Shown: piece after piece, positions 17,133 to 25,976 of the stretch
Layout of the letters: every line of letters starts with the position of its first letter
How positions within the stretch are numbered: position 1 is the stretch's first letter
NCBI RefSeq assembly: GCF_006974145.1
Contig: NZ_CP039456.1
Location: forward strand, 2,790,499 to 2,854,498
Direction: 5' to 3'
Length of the DNA: 64,000 nt
Source: Changchengzhania lutea
GTDB taxonomy: Bacteria > Bacteroidota > Bacteroidia > Flavobacteriales > Flavobacteriaceae
Notes under the pieces: generated by a model
The model's database searches: none
What the model was told of the DNA's origin: nothing
The model's input: only the letters and a program-made list of their open reading frames with translations
Made by a program: the position numbers and the translations under genes

Positions 17133-18887
17133 ATGAAAACTATTTTGAGAACATTATTGCTAACACCTTTTTTTGCCTTGTTATTGTTTACCTCTTGTCA
17201 AGAAGAAGTAATAGATATTACTGAACCTAATGAAGCGGAAATACTTGTTGCCGAATCCACCTTGACTAACTTAATGAGTGCCACATCCATAATGGATGGA
17301 TCTGCGGATAATATTATTGACAATGCGAGTTGTTTATCTGTAGAATTGCCTATTACCGTTATTGTTAATGGTTTAGAAATTAGAGTCGATTCTAGAGAAG
17401 ATTTTAAAGTTATTGAAGCTATTTTTAAAGAGTTTGATGACGATGAAGACCGATTGGATATTGTTTTTCCTATTACTATTGTTTTGTCTAATCACGATGA
17501 AGTGGTTATCGAAAACCGTGACACTTTAGAAGAATTAATTGATGAATGTCGTGGTGAAAATGAAGACGACGACGATATTGAATGTATCGATTTTCAATAC
17601 CCAATGTCTTTTTCAGTGTATAATGCAGATTTTCAAGTTATCAATGTAATCACTATTGAAAATGATAGAGAATTATATCATTTTATAAAACGAGTTAGAC
17701 ATGAAGCAGGATTATTAGCAAGCCTTAATTTCCCAGTCACTATGGAATTAGCAGATGGTACTGAAGTAGTTGTAAACAATAATGAAGAATTACAACGAAC
17801 CATTGAAGAAGCAAAAGATGTTTGTGATGAAGATGATGATAATGATTATGGCGATGACGATTTTACTAAAGAACGTTTAGACGAATACTTAATGACTTGC
17901 CCATGGGTTGTTCATGAGTTTGAAAGAAACGAAGACGATTTAAGAGAGCAATACCGTGAATATGTCATAGTGTTTAAAGAAGATCATGTTGTTAAGGTTC
18001 ATGCAAGAGGTGGCGATGTTTTAACAGGAACTTGGTCAACACGTGTTACCCATCATGGTGCCCTAATAAAATTAGAGTTTGATACCCTTGCAGACTTCAC
18101 GTTAGAATGGTTTGTATATGATATTGAACCAGGTAAGGTAAAACTCTATCAAGCTGGTGGGAACCGAATCATCTTAAAGAAAAACTGTGATATTGTTATT
18201 GATATTACCAAAGAACGCATTGAAAACTACTTACAAGAGTGTTTATGGAGAATTGCACGATTACAAGTTGATGGCGCCGATAATGAAAAAGAGTATATAG
18301 GCATGCCTTTAAAATTTTTCCCAGACAATGTTGTAAAACTTAGAGTAAATGGTGAGTTAGTAGAAGGTACTTACGAGGTTGGAGTGAGAACTATGGGTTT
18401 CATTTTGCAAATCACTCTTGATGGCAGACCAGATTTAAAATTAGAATGGTTAATCACGTTCTTAGAGCCAGGTTTAATTAAGTTGGAAAATGCCAATAAT
18501 AAAATGATCTTGGAAAGACATTGTCCTGGTACCGATGACGATTTAAATTACATTGATGGTGTATTGATTAATGGAGCGTGGGAAGTTGCTGCTTATCAAG
18601 TTAATGGTGAAAATAAACCAGAAGAATTCTTGATGTACACTTTAAACTTTTTAGAAACTGGTAGAGTAGAAGTAACAGACCCTAACAATGGCGTATTTAG
18701 TGGAGCTTGGTTATCATATAGAAAAGAAGGTTTGAATCTTGGATTGTTCTTCGGAAATAATGCACCGTTTGATGACTTAAACCACCGATGGAAAATAGTT
18801 GAAATCACAGCAGATAGAATTGAAATGAAAGATTTAAATGCTAATGGTGAGATTGAACGCATATTAGTCCTTGAAAAGAAAGCTTAA
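17133..18887 (+). CDS. Repeat-containing surface lipoprotein linked to the ECF/FecR set
   Basis: Predicted lipoprotein of 584 residues with signal peptide MKTILRTLLLTPFFALLLFTSC (lipobox FTSC). The mature part has two sorts of internal repeat. Two N-terminal units of about 130 residues each alternate strands such as LPITVIVNG, FPITIVLSN, YPMSFSVYN and FPVTMELADG with acidic helices ending in Cys. They are followed by three lipocalin-like units of about 100 residues (WVVHEFERN, WRIARLQVDG, WEVAAYQVNG), each with a GTW/GTY/GAW strand. Function unknown. It is divergent from the ECF sigma gene, which suggests a shared regulon. The upstream in-frame ATG at 17028 would precede a poor signal peptide and was rejected. 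Confidence 0.85.
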   Translation: MKTILRTLLLTPFFALLLFTSCQEEVIDITEPNEAEILVAESTLTNLMSATSIMDGSADNIIDNASCLSVELPITVIVNGLEIRVDSREDFKVIEAIFKEFDDDEDRLDIVFPITIVLSNHDEVVIENRDTLEELIDECRGENEDDDDIECIDFQYPMSFSVYNADFQVINVITIENDRELYHFIKRVRHEAGLLASLNFPVTMELADGTEVVVNNNEELQRTIEEAKDVCDEDDDNDYGDDDFTKERLDEYLMTCPWVVHEFERNEDDLREQYREYVIVFKEDHVVKVHARGGDVLTGTWSTRVTHHGALIKLEFDTLADFTLEWFVYDIEPGKVKLYQAGGNRIILKKNCDIVIDITKERIENYLQECLWRIARLQVDGADNEKEYIGMPLKFFPDNVVKLRVNGELVEGTYEVGVRTMGFILQITLDGRPDLKLEWLITFLEPGLIKLENANNKMILERHCPGTDDDLNYIDGVLINGAWEVAAYQVNGENKPEEFLMYTLNFLETGRVEVTDPNNGVFSGAWLSYRKEGLNLGLFFGNNAPFDDLNHRWKIVEITADRIEMKDLNANGEIERILVLEKKA

Positions 18888-18954
18888 TATGTTTTGGTTG
18901 AAAAGGAGAAACTTATCTTTCGGTTTTTAGGTTAATTAGTTAAGTTTCCTTTGT

Positions 18955-18992
18955 AAGGCTGTCAAATTAAATAATTTGGCAGCCTTTTTTGT
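18955..18992 (+). terminator. Intrinsic terminator after the repeat lipoprotein gene
   Basis: AAGGCTG-CAAATT arms pair across a short AT loop with AATTTG-CAGCCTT, with one internal mismatch, followed by a T-run. Confidence 0.85.
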
Positions 18993-19037
18993 TTGCATTT
19001 TTACCACGTGATGCTTCAATAATACACAGCAAATCCT

Positions 19038-19045
19038 TAAATTTG
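19038..19045 (+). promoter_or_regulatory. -7 promoter element for ffh
   Basis: TAAATTTG matches TAnnTTTG, 27 bases before the ffh start codon. Confidence 0.55.
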
Positions 19046-19071
19046 CATTTCTTAAAATTACAATACAAATT

Positions 19072-20400
19072 ATGTTTAATAATTTAAGCGATAAATTAGA
19101 TAAAGCCTTACACGTTCTAAAAGGGCATGGAAGCATCACAGAAGTTAATGTTGCCGAAACCTTAAAAGAGGTGCGTCGTGCCTTATTAGATGCCGATGTT
19201 AACTTTAAAATAGCTAAAGAGTTTACCACAAGAGTTAAGGAAAGGGCGATTGGTCAAGACGTTTTAACGACCTTGCAGCCTGGGCAGCTCATGGTGAAAA
19301 TCGTTAAAGACGAGCTTACCCAACTTATGGGTGGTGATGCCGAAGGACTCAACCTGTCGGGCAATCCAAGTGTTATTTTAATGTCAGGTTTGCAAGGTTC
19401 TGGTAAAACCACGTTTTCTGGTAAACTGGCTAATTTTCTTAAGACTAAAAAAACAAAGAAACCGTTATTGGTAGCCTGTGATGTATATCGTCCTGCCGCG
19501 ATAGATCAGTTGCACGTCGTTGGCGAGCAAATAGGCGTAGAGGTATTTAGTGATAGGGGCAATACAGATCCTGTTGCGATTTCTCAAGCAGGTATAGCAC
19601 ATGCAAAGGCGAACGGATTTAATGTGGTTATTATAGATACTGCGGGTCGTTTGGCTGTAGATGAGGTCATGATGAATGAAATCTCCAACATTCATAAAGC
19701 CGTTCAACCCCAAGAAACTTTGTTCGTAGTAGATGCTATGACGGGTCAAGATGCGGTGAATACGGCCAAGGCATTTAACGATGTGTTGAATTTTGACGGG
19801 GTTATCCTTACTAAATTAGATGGTGATACTCGTGGTGGAGCTGCCATTTCTATTAAATCTGTAGTAAATAAACCGATTAAGTTTATTGGTACAGGAGAGA
19901 AAATGGAAGCCATTGATGTGTTCTATCCCGCACGTATGGCAGATCGTATTTTGGGCATGGGAGATGTGGTGTCTTTAGTAGAGCGTGCTCAAGAACAATT
20001 TGATGAAGTCGAAGCTAGAAAACTCCAAAAGAAAATTGCCAAGAACCAATTTGGTTTTGATGATTTCTTAAAGCAGATTCAGCAAATTAAGAAAATGGGA
20101 AACATGAAAGACCTTATGGGTATGATTCCCGGTGCTGGAAAAATGATGAAAGATGTAGATATTGATGATGATGCTTTTAAGGGTATAGAAGCTATTATTC
20201 ACTCCATGACGCCAAAAGAGAGAACAAATCCATCCATAATAAACTCTAGTAGAAAAATTAGAATTGGTAAAGGTTCAGGGACTTCAGTTCAGCAAGTTAA
20301 TCAGCTTTTAAAGCAGTTTAACCAAATGAGTAAAATGATGAAAATGATGCAAGGTGGGGGCGGTAAAAAGATGATGCAAATGATGAAGGGGGTGCGTTAG
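19072..20400 (+). CDS. ffh: Signal recognition particle protein Ffh
   Basis: GTPase that binds 4.5S RNA and signal sequences of nascent inner-membrane proteins and brings them to FtsY. The 442 residues contain the N domain, the G domain with P-loop GLQGSGKTT (106-114), VDTAGRL-type G3 (seen as IDTAGRL) and TKLDGD, and a methionine-rich M domain ending in repeated MMKMMQGGGGKKMM. It leads a co-directional series with the S23-type gene, folD and the membrane protein. Confidence 0.98.
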   Translation: MFNNLSDKLDKALHVLKGHGSITEVNVAETLKEVRRALLDADVNFKIAKEFTTRVKERAIGQDVLTTLQPGQLMVKIVKDELTQLMGGDAEGLNLSGNPSVILMSGLQGSGKTTFSGKLANFLKTKKTKKPLLVACDVYRPAAIDQLHVVGEQIGVEVFSDRGNTDPVAISQAGIAHAKANGFNVVIIDTAGRLAVDEVMMNEISNIHKAVQPQETLFVVDAMTGQDAVNTAKAFNDVLNFDGVILTKLDGDTRGGAAISIKSVVNKPIKFIGTGEKMEAIDVFYPARMADRILGMGDVVSLVERAQEQFDEVEARKLQKKIAKNQFGFDDFLKQIQQIKKMGNMKDLMGMIPGAGKMMKDVDIDDDAFKGIEAIIHSMTPKERTNPSIINSSRKIRIGKGSGTSVQQVNQLLKQFNQMSKMMKMMQGGGGKKMMQMMKGVR

Positions 20401-20407
20401 GGTTTTA

Positions 20408-20893
20408 GTTTGCAGTCTCAGTCTCAGTTTGCAATATTTTAAAAATTAAGTTAGGAATATGGATTTTAAAAAATTATTGGCTTATCAAAAAGCGTTTGAT
20501 GTAGCTATGTTGATTTTTGAAATTTCTAAAACTTTTCCGAAAGAAGAAACATATTCGTTAACAGATCAGATTAGAAGAAGTTCTCGGTCGGTATGGGCAA
20601 ATATTTCCGAAGCTTATAGAAAAAGAAGATACCCTAAACATTTTATAAGTAAACTTACAGATGCTGATGGTGAGAATTCTGAAACCAATTCTTGGTTAGA
20701 TTTTGCATTGGCTTGTGAATATATTTCATCTGAAGATTACTCAAAATTTTCAGAACAAAGTAAAGAGATTGGAAAGATTATAAATTACATGATTAACAAT
20801 CCAGGGAAATTTGGAGTAAAAATAGAATAGAAAATAGTCGTATAAGGTGTCTCCAGCAGAGTAAAAACTGCGACTGCAACTGCGACTGAAAAC
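20408..20893. repeat. Inverted CAGT-rich repeats bracketing the S23-type gene
   Basis: The left flank (20408-20435) reads GTTTGCAGTCTCAGTCTCAG and onward. The right flank (20862-20893), read on the opposite strand, gives GTTTTCAGTCGCAGTTGCAG and onward. The two are imperfect inverted copies built from CAGT units and they enclose the four-helix-bundle gene, much like the stem that closes intervening sequences in 23S rRNA genes. That this is a unit of insertion is an inference. Confidence 0.5.
20459..20830 (+). CDS. Four-helix-bundle protein, S23/IVS type
   Basis: Member of the family first described as the S23 protein encoded in 23S rRNA intervening sequences and related to the Avd accessory protein of diversity-generating retroelements. 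Typical features are the start DFKKLLAYQKAFDVAMLIFEISK, then YSLTDQIRRSSRSVWANISEA and a FALACEYIS segment. The Lys/Arg-rich surface suggests nucleic-acid contact, but no function is established. Here it sits between ffh and folD rather than in an rRNA gene, and no reverse transcriptase or template repeat is seen nearby. Confidence 0.88.
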   Translation: MDFKKLLAYQKAFDVAMLIFEISKTFPKEETYSLTDQIRRSSRSVWANISEAYRKRRYPKHFISKLTDADGENSETNSWLDFALACEYISSEDYSKFSEQSKEIGKIINYMINNPGKFGVKIE

Positions 20894-20901
20894 TTTAAGA
20901 A

Positions 20902-21780
20902 ATGACAATTTTAGACGGAAAAAAAGTTAGTAACGATATTAAAAATGAGATTGCTGCCGAAGTTCAGAAAATGAAGGACAAAGGTGAAAAAGTGCCTCAT
21001 CTTGCAGCCATTATTGTTGGGAATGACGGCGCTAGCTTAACTTATGTGGGTAGTAAGGTAAAAGCTTGTGAACGTGTCGGTTTTGAGTCTACGCTTGTTA
21101 AAATGTCAAATACCACCAGTGAGATAGAATTGTTAGACAAAATAAAGGAGCTAAATACGAATCCTGATATTGATGGCTTCATTGTGCAATTGCCATTGCC
21201 ACCACAAATAAACACTCAAAAAGTATTACTGGCTGTTAATCCAGATAAAGATGTCGATGGTTTTCATCCTATGAATTTTGGTAAAATGGCTTTAGACATG
21301 TCAACGTTTATTCCCGCAACGCCGTTTGGAATATTAGAATTACTAGATCGTTATGGCGTTGAAACTAATGGGAAACATACCGTAGTTATTGGTCGTTCTC
21401 ATATTGTGGGTAGACCCATGAGTATTTTAATGGGTAGAAAAGGGTTTCCTGGAAATTCTACCGTTACTTTAACACACAGTCATACCAAAAACATCACACA
21501 AATTACATCTCAAGCAGATATTATTATTTCGGCATTAGGGGTTCCAGATTTTCTTAAAGCTGAAATGGTAAAAGACGATGTGGTTATTATTGATGTAGGC
21601 ATTACACGTGTGCCAGATGAAAGCAAACCTAGAGGTTATAGAATTACAGGAGATGTTGATTTTGCCAATGTCTCTAAAAAAGCAAGTTTTATAACACCCG
21701 TTCCTGGAGGTGTGGGACCAATGACCATTGCTATGCTACTAAAAAACACCTTACTTGCCAGAGAGCAACATATGATGTAG
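20902..21780 (+). CDS. folD: Bifunctional 5,10-methylene-THF dehydrogenase / methenyl-THF cyclohydrolase
   Basis: One-carbon enzyme interconverting methylene-, methenyl- and 10-formyl-tetrahydrofolate. The 292 residues show the substrate motif TYVGSKVKACE with the catalytic lysine, VQLPLPPQIN, DVDGFHPMNFGKM, the Rossmann segment VVIGRSHIVGRPMS, and the C-terminal PVPGGVGPMTIAML signature. It follows the S23-type gene by about 70 bases and precedes a membrane protein gene by 27 bases. Confidence 0.97.
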   Translation: MTILDGKKVSNDIKNEIAAEVQKMKDKGEKVPHLAAIIVGNDGASLTYVGSKVKACERVGFESTLVKMSNTTSEIELLDKIKELNTNPDIDGFIVQLPLPPQINTQKVLLAVNPDKDVDGFHPMNFGKMALDMSTFIPATPFGILELLDRYGVETNGKHTVVIGRSHIVGRPMSILMGRKGFPGNSTVTLTHSHTKNITQITSQADIIISALGVPDFLKAEMVKDDVVIIDVGITRVPDESKPRGYRITGDVDFANVSKKASFITPVPGGVGPMTIAMLLKNTLLAREQHMM

Positions 21781-21807
21781 TTATCTTTTTATAACTATCC
21801 TTGTATT

Positions 21808-22530
21808 ATGAACTGGCACATAAATCAGGTAATGTATTTATTTACAGGGGTATCTATTGGTAGTGCTCCGCACATCTTTCCCATTCTTATCGCACTTATA
21901 TTTGCTGTGTTTTTTATAAGGTACGCCAAAAAAAAACTTCAGAAGAAGCAACAACATGTGTTTTTACATCTATTTGGATGCTTAGTATGTTTGACTGTTT
22001 TAGTATTTCATGTTTACAAAATATTTTTAGGAAATTATAAAATAGCGACAGATTTACCTCTGTACTTATGTAGTTTTTTGGCTTTACTAATACCCATATT
22101 CACACAGTATAGAAAGTACTGGATGTATGAAATCTTATTGTTCTGGATTATCGCCGGAACCTCCCAAGGCATTATAACACCTGATATTGCTGATGGCTTT
22201 CCTAGTTTTGATTACTTTAGGTATTGGGTCGTTCATTTAGGATTGGTAATTGTCATCTTATATGCCACATTTGTATTAAAAATGAAGCCAAAGCTATCAA
22301 GTGTTTTTAAGTCTTTTTTCGCCCTTCAGCTTTATGTTATTTGTATCATGTTTATAAATCACCTCTTAGATGCAAATTATTTTTATTTAAATAAAAAGCC
22401 TGCCTCAGCGTCGTTATTAGATTATTTTGGGGAATGGCCATACTATATAATAACGACTCAAATCATTATTATTCCTTATTTCTTGTTGATTTATTTACCC
22501 TTTCATTTAAGTAAAAGGAGCTATAAGTAG
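21808..22530 (+). CDS. YwaF/TIGR02206-family integral membrane protein
   Basis: Polytopic protein of 240 residues with about seven hydrophobic spans. It resembles the YwaF family by its TDLPLYLCSFLALLIPIF helix, the FWIIAGTSQGIITPDI segment and a terminal membrane helix. The biochemical role of this family is unknown. It follows folD closely and precedes the esterase-like lipoprotein by 38 bases, so co-transcription is likely. Confidence 0.8.
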   Translation: MNWHINQVMYLFTGVSIGSAPHIFPILIALIFAVFFIRYAKKKLQKKQQHVFLHLFGCLVCLTVLVFHVYKIFLGNYKIATDLPLYLCSFLALLIPIFTQYRKYWMYEILLFWIIAGTSQGIITPDIADGFPSFDYFRYWVVHLGLVIVILYATFVLKMKPKLSSVFKSFFALQLYVICIMFINHLLDANYFYLNKKPASASLLDYFGEWPYYIITTQIIIIPYFLLIYLPFHLSKRSYK

Positions 22531-22568
22531 TTAAAATTTATTACCTTTTTTGAAAATATGTCTTACTT

Positions 22569-24308
22569 ATGAAACAAGTCCATGTTCTATACTTCACTCT
22601 TTCAATGCTAATAGTAAGTTGCGATTCCAAGTATTTCAAAAAATCTGATGGTGTGAATATCAATATAACCTTTCCTGATTCCGGGAATTCTAAAAACTTA
22701 GATGGCAGATTGCTTTTAATTTTTTCTGATAATGATGAAAAGGAGCCTCGTTTTCAGGTGACGGCAGAACTTAAAGCACAACCTGTATTTGGAATGAATG
22801 TGAATGATGTTTCTCCAAATTCAACAATTCCTTTTGATAATAAGGCATTTGGGTTCCCGTATAAAAACTTAAGCGATATAAAAGCTGGTGACTATTTTGT
22901 TCAAGCTGTGTTTCATGTATATGAAACCTTCAATTTATCTACGGGACATACCGTACAATTGCCAATGGACAATGGTGAAGGACAGCAATGGAATAGATTT
23001 CCAGGAAACCTTTATAGCACACCGTTCAAAATAACAATTACTGAAAATGGTATGGAAGCGCTTGATATTGTTCTAGATCAGGTTATTCCTCCTATCGAGG
23101 CTCCAAAAGACACGGCATGGATAAAACATATTAAAATGAAATCTGAATTGCTTTCAAGGTTTTGGGGTAGAGATATCTATTTGGGAGCACACGTTTTATT
23201 GCCTAAAGGATTTAATGACCATCCGGAAGCAAAATATCCCTTGATGGTTTTTCAAGGACATTTTCCAACAGATTTTGGAGGTTTTAGAACCACAGCTCCA
23301 GACCCTGATTTGGAACCCGATTATTCAGATAGGTTTGATGTTAAAGGCTATAACATTATGCAGCAGCAAGAAGCTTACGATTTCTATAAACACTGGAACG
23401 AGCCTGATTTTCCTCGATTTCTTGTTATTGAAATTCAGCATCCAACACCTTATTATGACGATTCTTATGCGGTAAATTCGGCAAGTCAAGGGCCTTATGG
23501 CGATGCGCTTACTTATGAGTTAATTCCACATATTGAAGAACTTTTTAGAGGTCAAGGCGAAGGCTGGTCGCGTTTTTTATATGGCGGTTCCACCGGAGGC
23601 TGGGAAGCTCTGGCGGTTCAAGTAAAATATCCGGATGAATATAACGGGTGTTTTGCAGCATGTCCCGATCCAATTGATTTTAGAGCCTATTGTCTTACTA
23701 ATATTTACGAAGATGATAATGCTTATTACGCTGATAGCAAGCATAAAATTATTGAGGTTCCAGCGCATAGAGATTACTTAGGAAATATAAGTTCCACAGT
23801 AAAAGAGAACAATCATTTAGAATTGGTTTTGGGTGATAAATCGAGGTCCGGTGGCCAGTATGATATTTGGGAAGCCACGTATTCACCACAGGGTGAAGAT
23901 GGTTACCCCAAGCGTTTATGGGATAAGTACTCTGGTGATATTGATCATGATGTTGCTGAGTTTTGGAAGGAAAATTATGATTTAAGACATATTTTAGAAC
24001 GCGATTGGTCTAAGTTAGGACCGAATTTAAAAGGAAAAATTCATATTTATTGTGGCGATATGGATAATTACTATTTAAATAATGCCGTCTATTTAATGGA
24101 AGATTTTTTAGAAAGCACCACAGATCCGTATTATGATGGTGAAGTGGACTACGGTGATAGGGCAGAACATTGCTGGAATGGCGATCAAGAAAACCCAAAT
24201 CATATTTCTAGATTACGATACAATAGCATGTACGTTCCTAAAATAATGAAGCGCATCATGGAGAGTGCACCAAAGGATGCCGATCTAACGAGTTGGCGGT
24301 ATAAGTAA
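22569..24308 (+). CDS. Esterase-like alpha/beta-hydrolase lipoprotein
   Basis: Predicted exported lipoprotein (signal peptide with LIVSC; Cys18) with an N-terminal beta-rich region (about residues 25-180) and a C-terminal alpha/beta-hydrolase domain related to the Fes/esterase-D group. The nucleophile motif is GGSTGG with Ser341, and a histidine late in the sequence (AEHCWNGD) could complete the triad. Related proteins release acyl groups or siderophore esters, but the substrate here is unknown. It is convergent with the VOC gene, only 2 bases apart. Confidence 0.75.
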   Translation: MKQVHVLYFTLSMLIVSCDSKYFKKSDGVNINITFPDSGNSKNLDGRLLLIFSDNDEKEPRFQVTAELKAQPVFGMNVNDVSPNSTIPFDNKAFGFPYKNLSDIKAGDYFVQAVFHVYETFNLSTGHTVQLPMDNGEGQQWNRFPGNLYSTPFKITITENGMEALDIVLDQVIPPIEAPKDTAWIKHIKMKSELLSRFWGRDIYLGAHVLLPKGFNDHPEAKYPLMVFQGHFPTDFGGFRTTAPDPDLEPDYSDRFDVKGYNIMQQQEAYDFYKHWNEPDFPRFLVIEIQHPTPYYDDSYAVNSASQGPYGDALTYELIPHIEELFRGQGEGWSRFLYGGSTGGWEALAVQVKYPDEYNGCFAACPDPIDFRAYCLTNIYEDDNAYYADSKHKIIEVPAHRDYLGNISSTVKENNHLELVLGDKSRSGGQYDIWEATYSPQGEDGYPKRLWDKYSGDIDHDVAEFWKENYDLRHILERDWSKLGPNLKGKIHIYCGDMDNYYLNNAVYLMEDFLESTTDPYYDGEVDYGDRAEHCWNGDQENPNHISRLRYNSMYVPKIMKRIMESAPKDADLTSWRYK

Positions 24309-24310
24309 TC

Positions 24311-24739
24311 TTACTTGGAAAATAATTGCCCAATATCCTTAAAGGCTTTAAATTCTAAAGCATTGCCTGCGGGGTCGTAGAAAAACATGGTTGCTTGCTC
24401 GCCCATTTCGCCTTCAAAACGGACGTAGGGTTCAATTATAAATGACATGTTTTGACTTCGTAATCGTTCCGCGAAAGCCTTAAAAACATCCCAATCTAAA
24501 ACCACACCAAAATGCGGAATAGGAACTGCTTTACCATCCACAGCATTGGTATGTAGCTCTTCAGCGTTTTCTTTGGGTTTATAATGAATGACGAGTTGGT
24601 GTCCAAAAAAATTAAAATCTGCCCAATGGTCGCTGCTACGACCCTCTTCACAACCTAAGGTGTCTCTGTAAAATTGTCTACAGGTTTTTAGATTGTGAAC
24701 AGGAATAGCTAAATGAAACGGACGAACATCTGTAGTCAT
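24311..24739 (-). CDS. VOC (glyoxalase/dioxygenase superfamily) protein
   Basis: Cytoplasmic metal-binding beta-alpha-beta-beta-beta protein of 142 residues. [26 protein letters not shown] is the usual start with a metal-ligand histidine, and the end has [16 protein letters not shown] with the glutamate ligand. The family includes isomerases and dioxygenases, and specificity cannot be read. It converges with the esterase gene; the next gene on the same strand is a two-helix membrane protein. Confidence 0.85.
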   Translation of the reverse strand: MTTDVRPFHLAIPVHNLKTCRQFYRDTLGCEEGRSSDHWADFNFFGHQLVIHYKPKENAEELHTNAVDGKAVPIPHFGVVLDWDVFKAFAERLRSQNMSFIIEPYVRFEGEMGEQATMFFYDPAGNALEFKAFKDIGQLFSK

Positions 24740-24756
24740 TATATTGTAATTTAATA

Positions 24757-24942
24757 TTACTCTACAGGTACGTCTTTTCTATATTTTAACATAGAAACGC
24801 CTGCGATAAAAAATACAATCCCTAGTATGGTTAGGGCCCAAGGACTTAAAGCCACGAGATTATTTCCAAATAGACCTAGTACACCTAGTATTAGTGCTAT
24901 CATTCCTCCAATTGTTAAAATTAAAGCTAATATTCTAATCAT
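24757..24942 (-). CDS. Small two-helix membrane protein
   Basis: A 61-residue protein starting [13 protein letters not shown], with two hydrophobic helices separated by [11 protein letters not shown] and a short charged tail (KYRKDVPVE). The ATG at 24942 was chosen because the upstream ATG would add a hydrophilic stretch before the first helix. Related small proteins are common in Flavobacteria. Function unknown. Confidence 0.65.
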   Translation of the reverse strand: MIRILALILTIGGMIALILGVLGLFGNNLVALSPWALTILGIVFFIAGVSMLKYRKDVPVE

Positions 24943-25042
24943 AATGTAGTTGTTTTGTTTAGGTGATAAATGTAACAATATTTTTGCAACTGTATTAAAC
25001 TATTAGCAAATGGGGTAATAATAATTTGGATAGAACGAAAGC

Positions 25043-25116
25043 TTAGCGCTTGTTGTATACAAATTTTTATATTTTAAAATAGTGGAGATAATAATGCCAT
25101 AAACTTGTACGCTAAC
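25043..25116. repeat. Possible degenerate repeat between TTAGCG motifs
   Basis: The intergenic region holds TTAGCGCTTGTTGTATAC at 25043 and an inverted GTACGCTAACG near 25108. A further CTTAGCGCTTATTGT lies at the 3' end of rluF (25190). It recalls dispersed Bacteroidota spacers, but the evidence is limited to these short matches. Confidence 0.3.
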
Positions 25117-25191
25117 GGTAAAGCCAGTTCTGTTATAAAGAATCTGCTGTTTAAATGATGCGATGGGTTTATATTCAGACGAGCGAAATAC

Positions 25192-25956
25192 TTAGCGCTT
25201 ATTGTTTCGCTTTGGTCTTTGAGTCTCGGGTTTGTAAGATTTAATAGACTCACTTAACAAGTCATTCAAATCTTCAAATTCATTTGGAGTGAGTTCGCGA
25301 TATTCGCCCACAGGCATATCTAATTTAATATTCATGATGCGCACCCGTTGAAGTGTTGCCACATTATAATTTAGATATTCACTCATGCGTCTAATTTGTC
25401 TGTTAAGGCCCTGCGTTAATATGATTCTAAATTTGTATGTGCCCAGTTTTTCAACAATACATTTTTTGGTTATTGTATCCAGAATAGGAATTCCACCAGA
25501 CATTCTACTTATAAAGGTTTGGGAAATTGGTTTATCTACGGTAACAATATACTCTTTCTCGTGGTTGTTGCTTGCACGTAAAATTTTGTTTACAATATCC
25601 CCGTCATCCGTTAAAAGTATTAAGCCTTCACTGGGTTTGTCAAGGCGACCAATAGGGAAGATTCGTTTCGGGTAATTAATAAAATCAATAATGTTATCCT
25701 TTTCAACACTGGTATCTGTAGTGCACACAATACCAACAGGCTTATTAAAAGCTAAGTAAACAAAATCTTTTTTTTCGTTTTTAATGGCTTCACCATCGAC
25801 ATGAACCACATCTAATAATGATATCTTTGTCCCTTTTTCAGGAATTTCGCCATTAATAGTTACACGTCCTGCTTCTATTAATTTATCGGCTTCTCTACGA
25901 GAGCAATAGCCAACTTCACTTAAAAATTTATTGATGCGTTTTAAATCTTCTGCCAT
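25192..25956 (-). CDS. rluF: 23S rRNA pseudouridine synthase, RluF type
   Basis: RNA-modifying enzyme of the RsuA/RluB/RluE/RluF family. An S4 RNA-binding domain opens the protein (RINKFLSEVGYCSRREADKL). The catalytic motif is GRLDKPSEGLILLTDDGD with the nucleophilic Asp, and RQIRRMSEYL plus a RELT strand follow. The sequence around MSGGIPILD fits RluF rather than RsuA. The tail is rich in Lys, Arg and Asn. Start taken at MAEDLKRINKF (25956). The gene begins about 20 bases after the alpha/beta-hydrolase gene ends on the same strand. Confidence 0.9.
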   Translation of the reverse strand: MAEDLKRINKFLSEVGYCSRREADKLIEAGRVTINGEIPEKGTKISLLDVVHVDGEAIKNEKKDFVYLAFNKPVGIVCTTDTSVEKDNIIDFINYPKRIFPIGRLDKPSEGLILLTDDGDIVNKILRASNNHEKEYIVTVDKPISQTFISRMSGGIPILDTITKKCIVEKLGTYKFRIILTQGLNRQIRRMSEYLNYNVATLQRVRIMNIKLDMPVGEYRELTPNEFEDLNDLLSESIKSYKPETQRPKRNNKR

Positions 25957-25976
25957 GTGCCAAAAATACAATAAAT

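Noticed and set aside
20459-20830. A diversity-generating retroelement around the Avd-like four-helix protein
   Set aside because: No reverse transcriptase, template repeat or variable-repeat target gene is present nearby.
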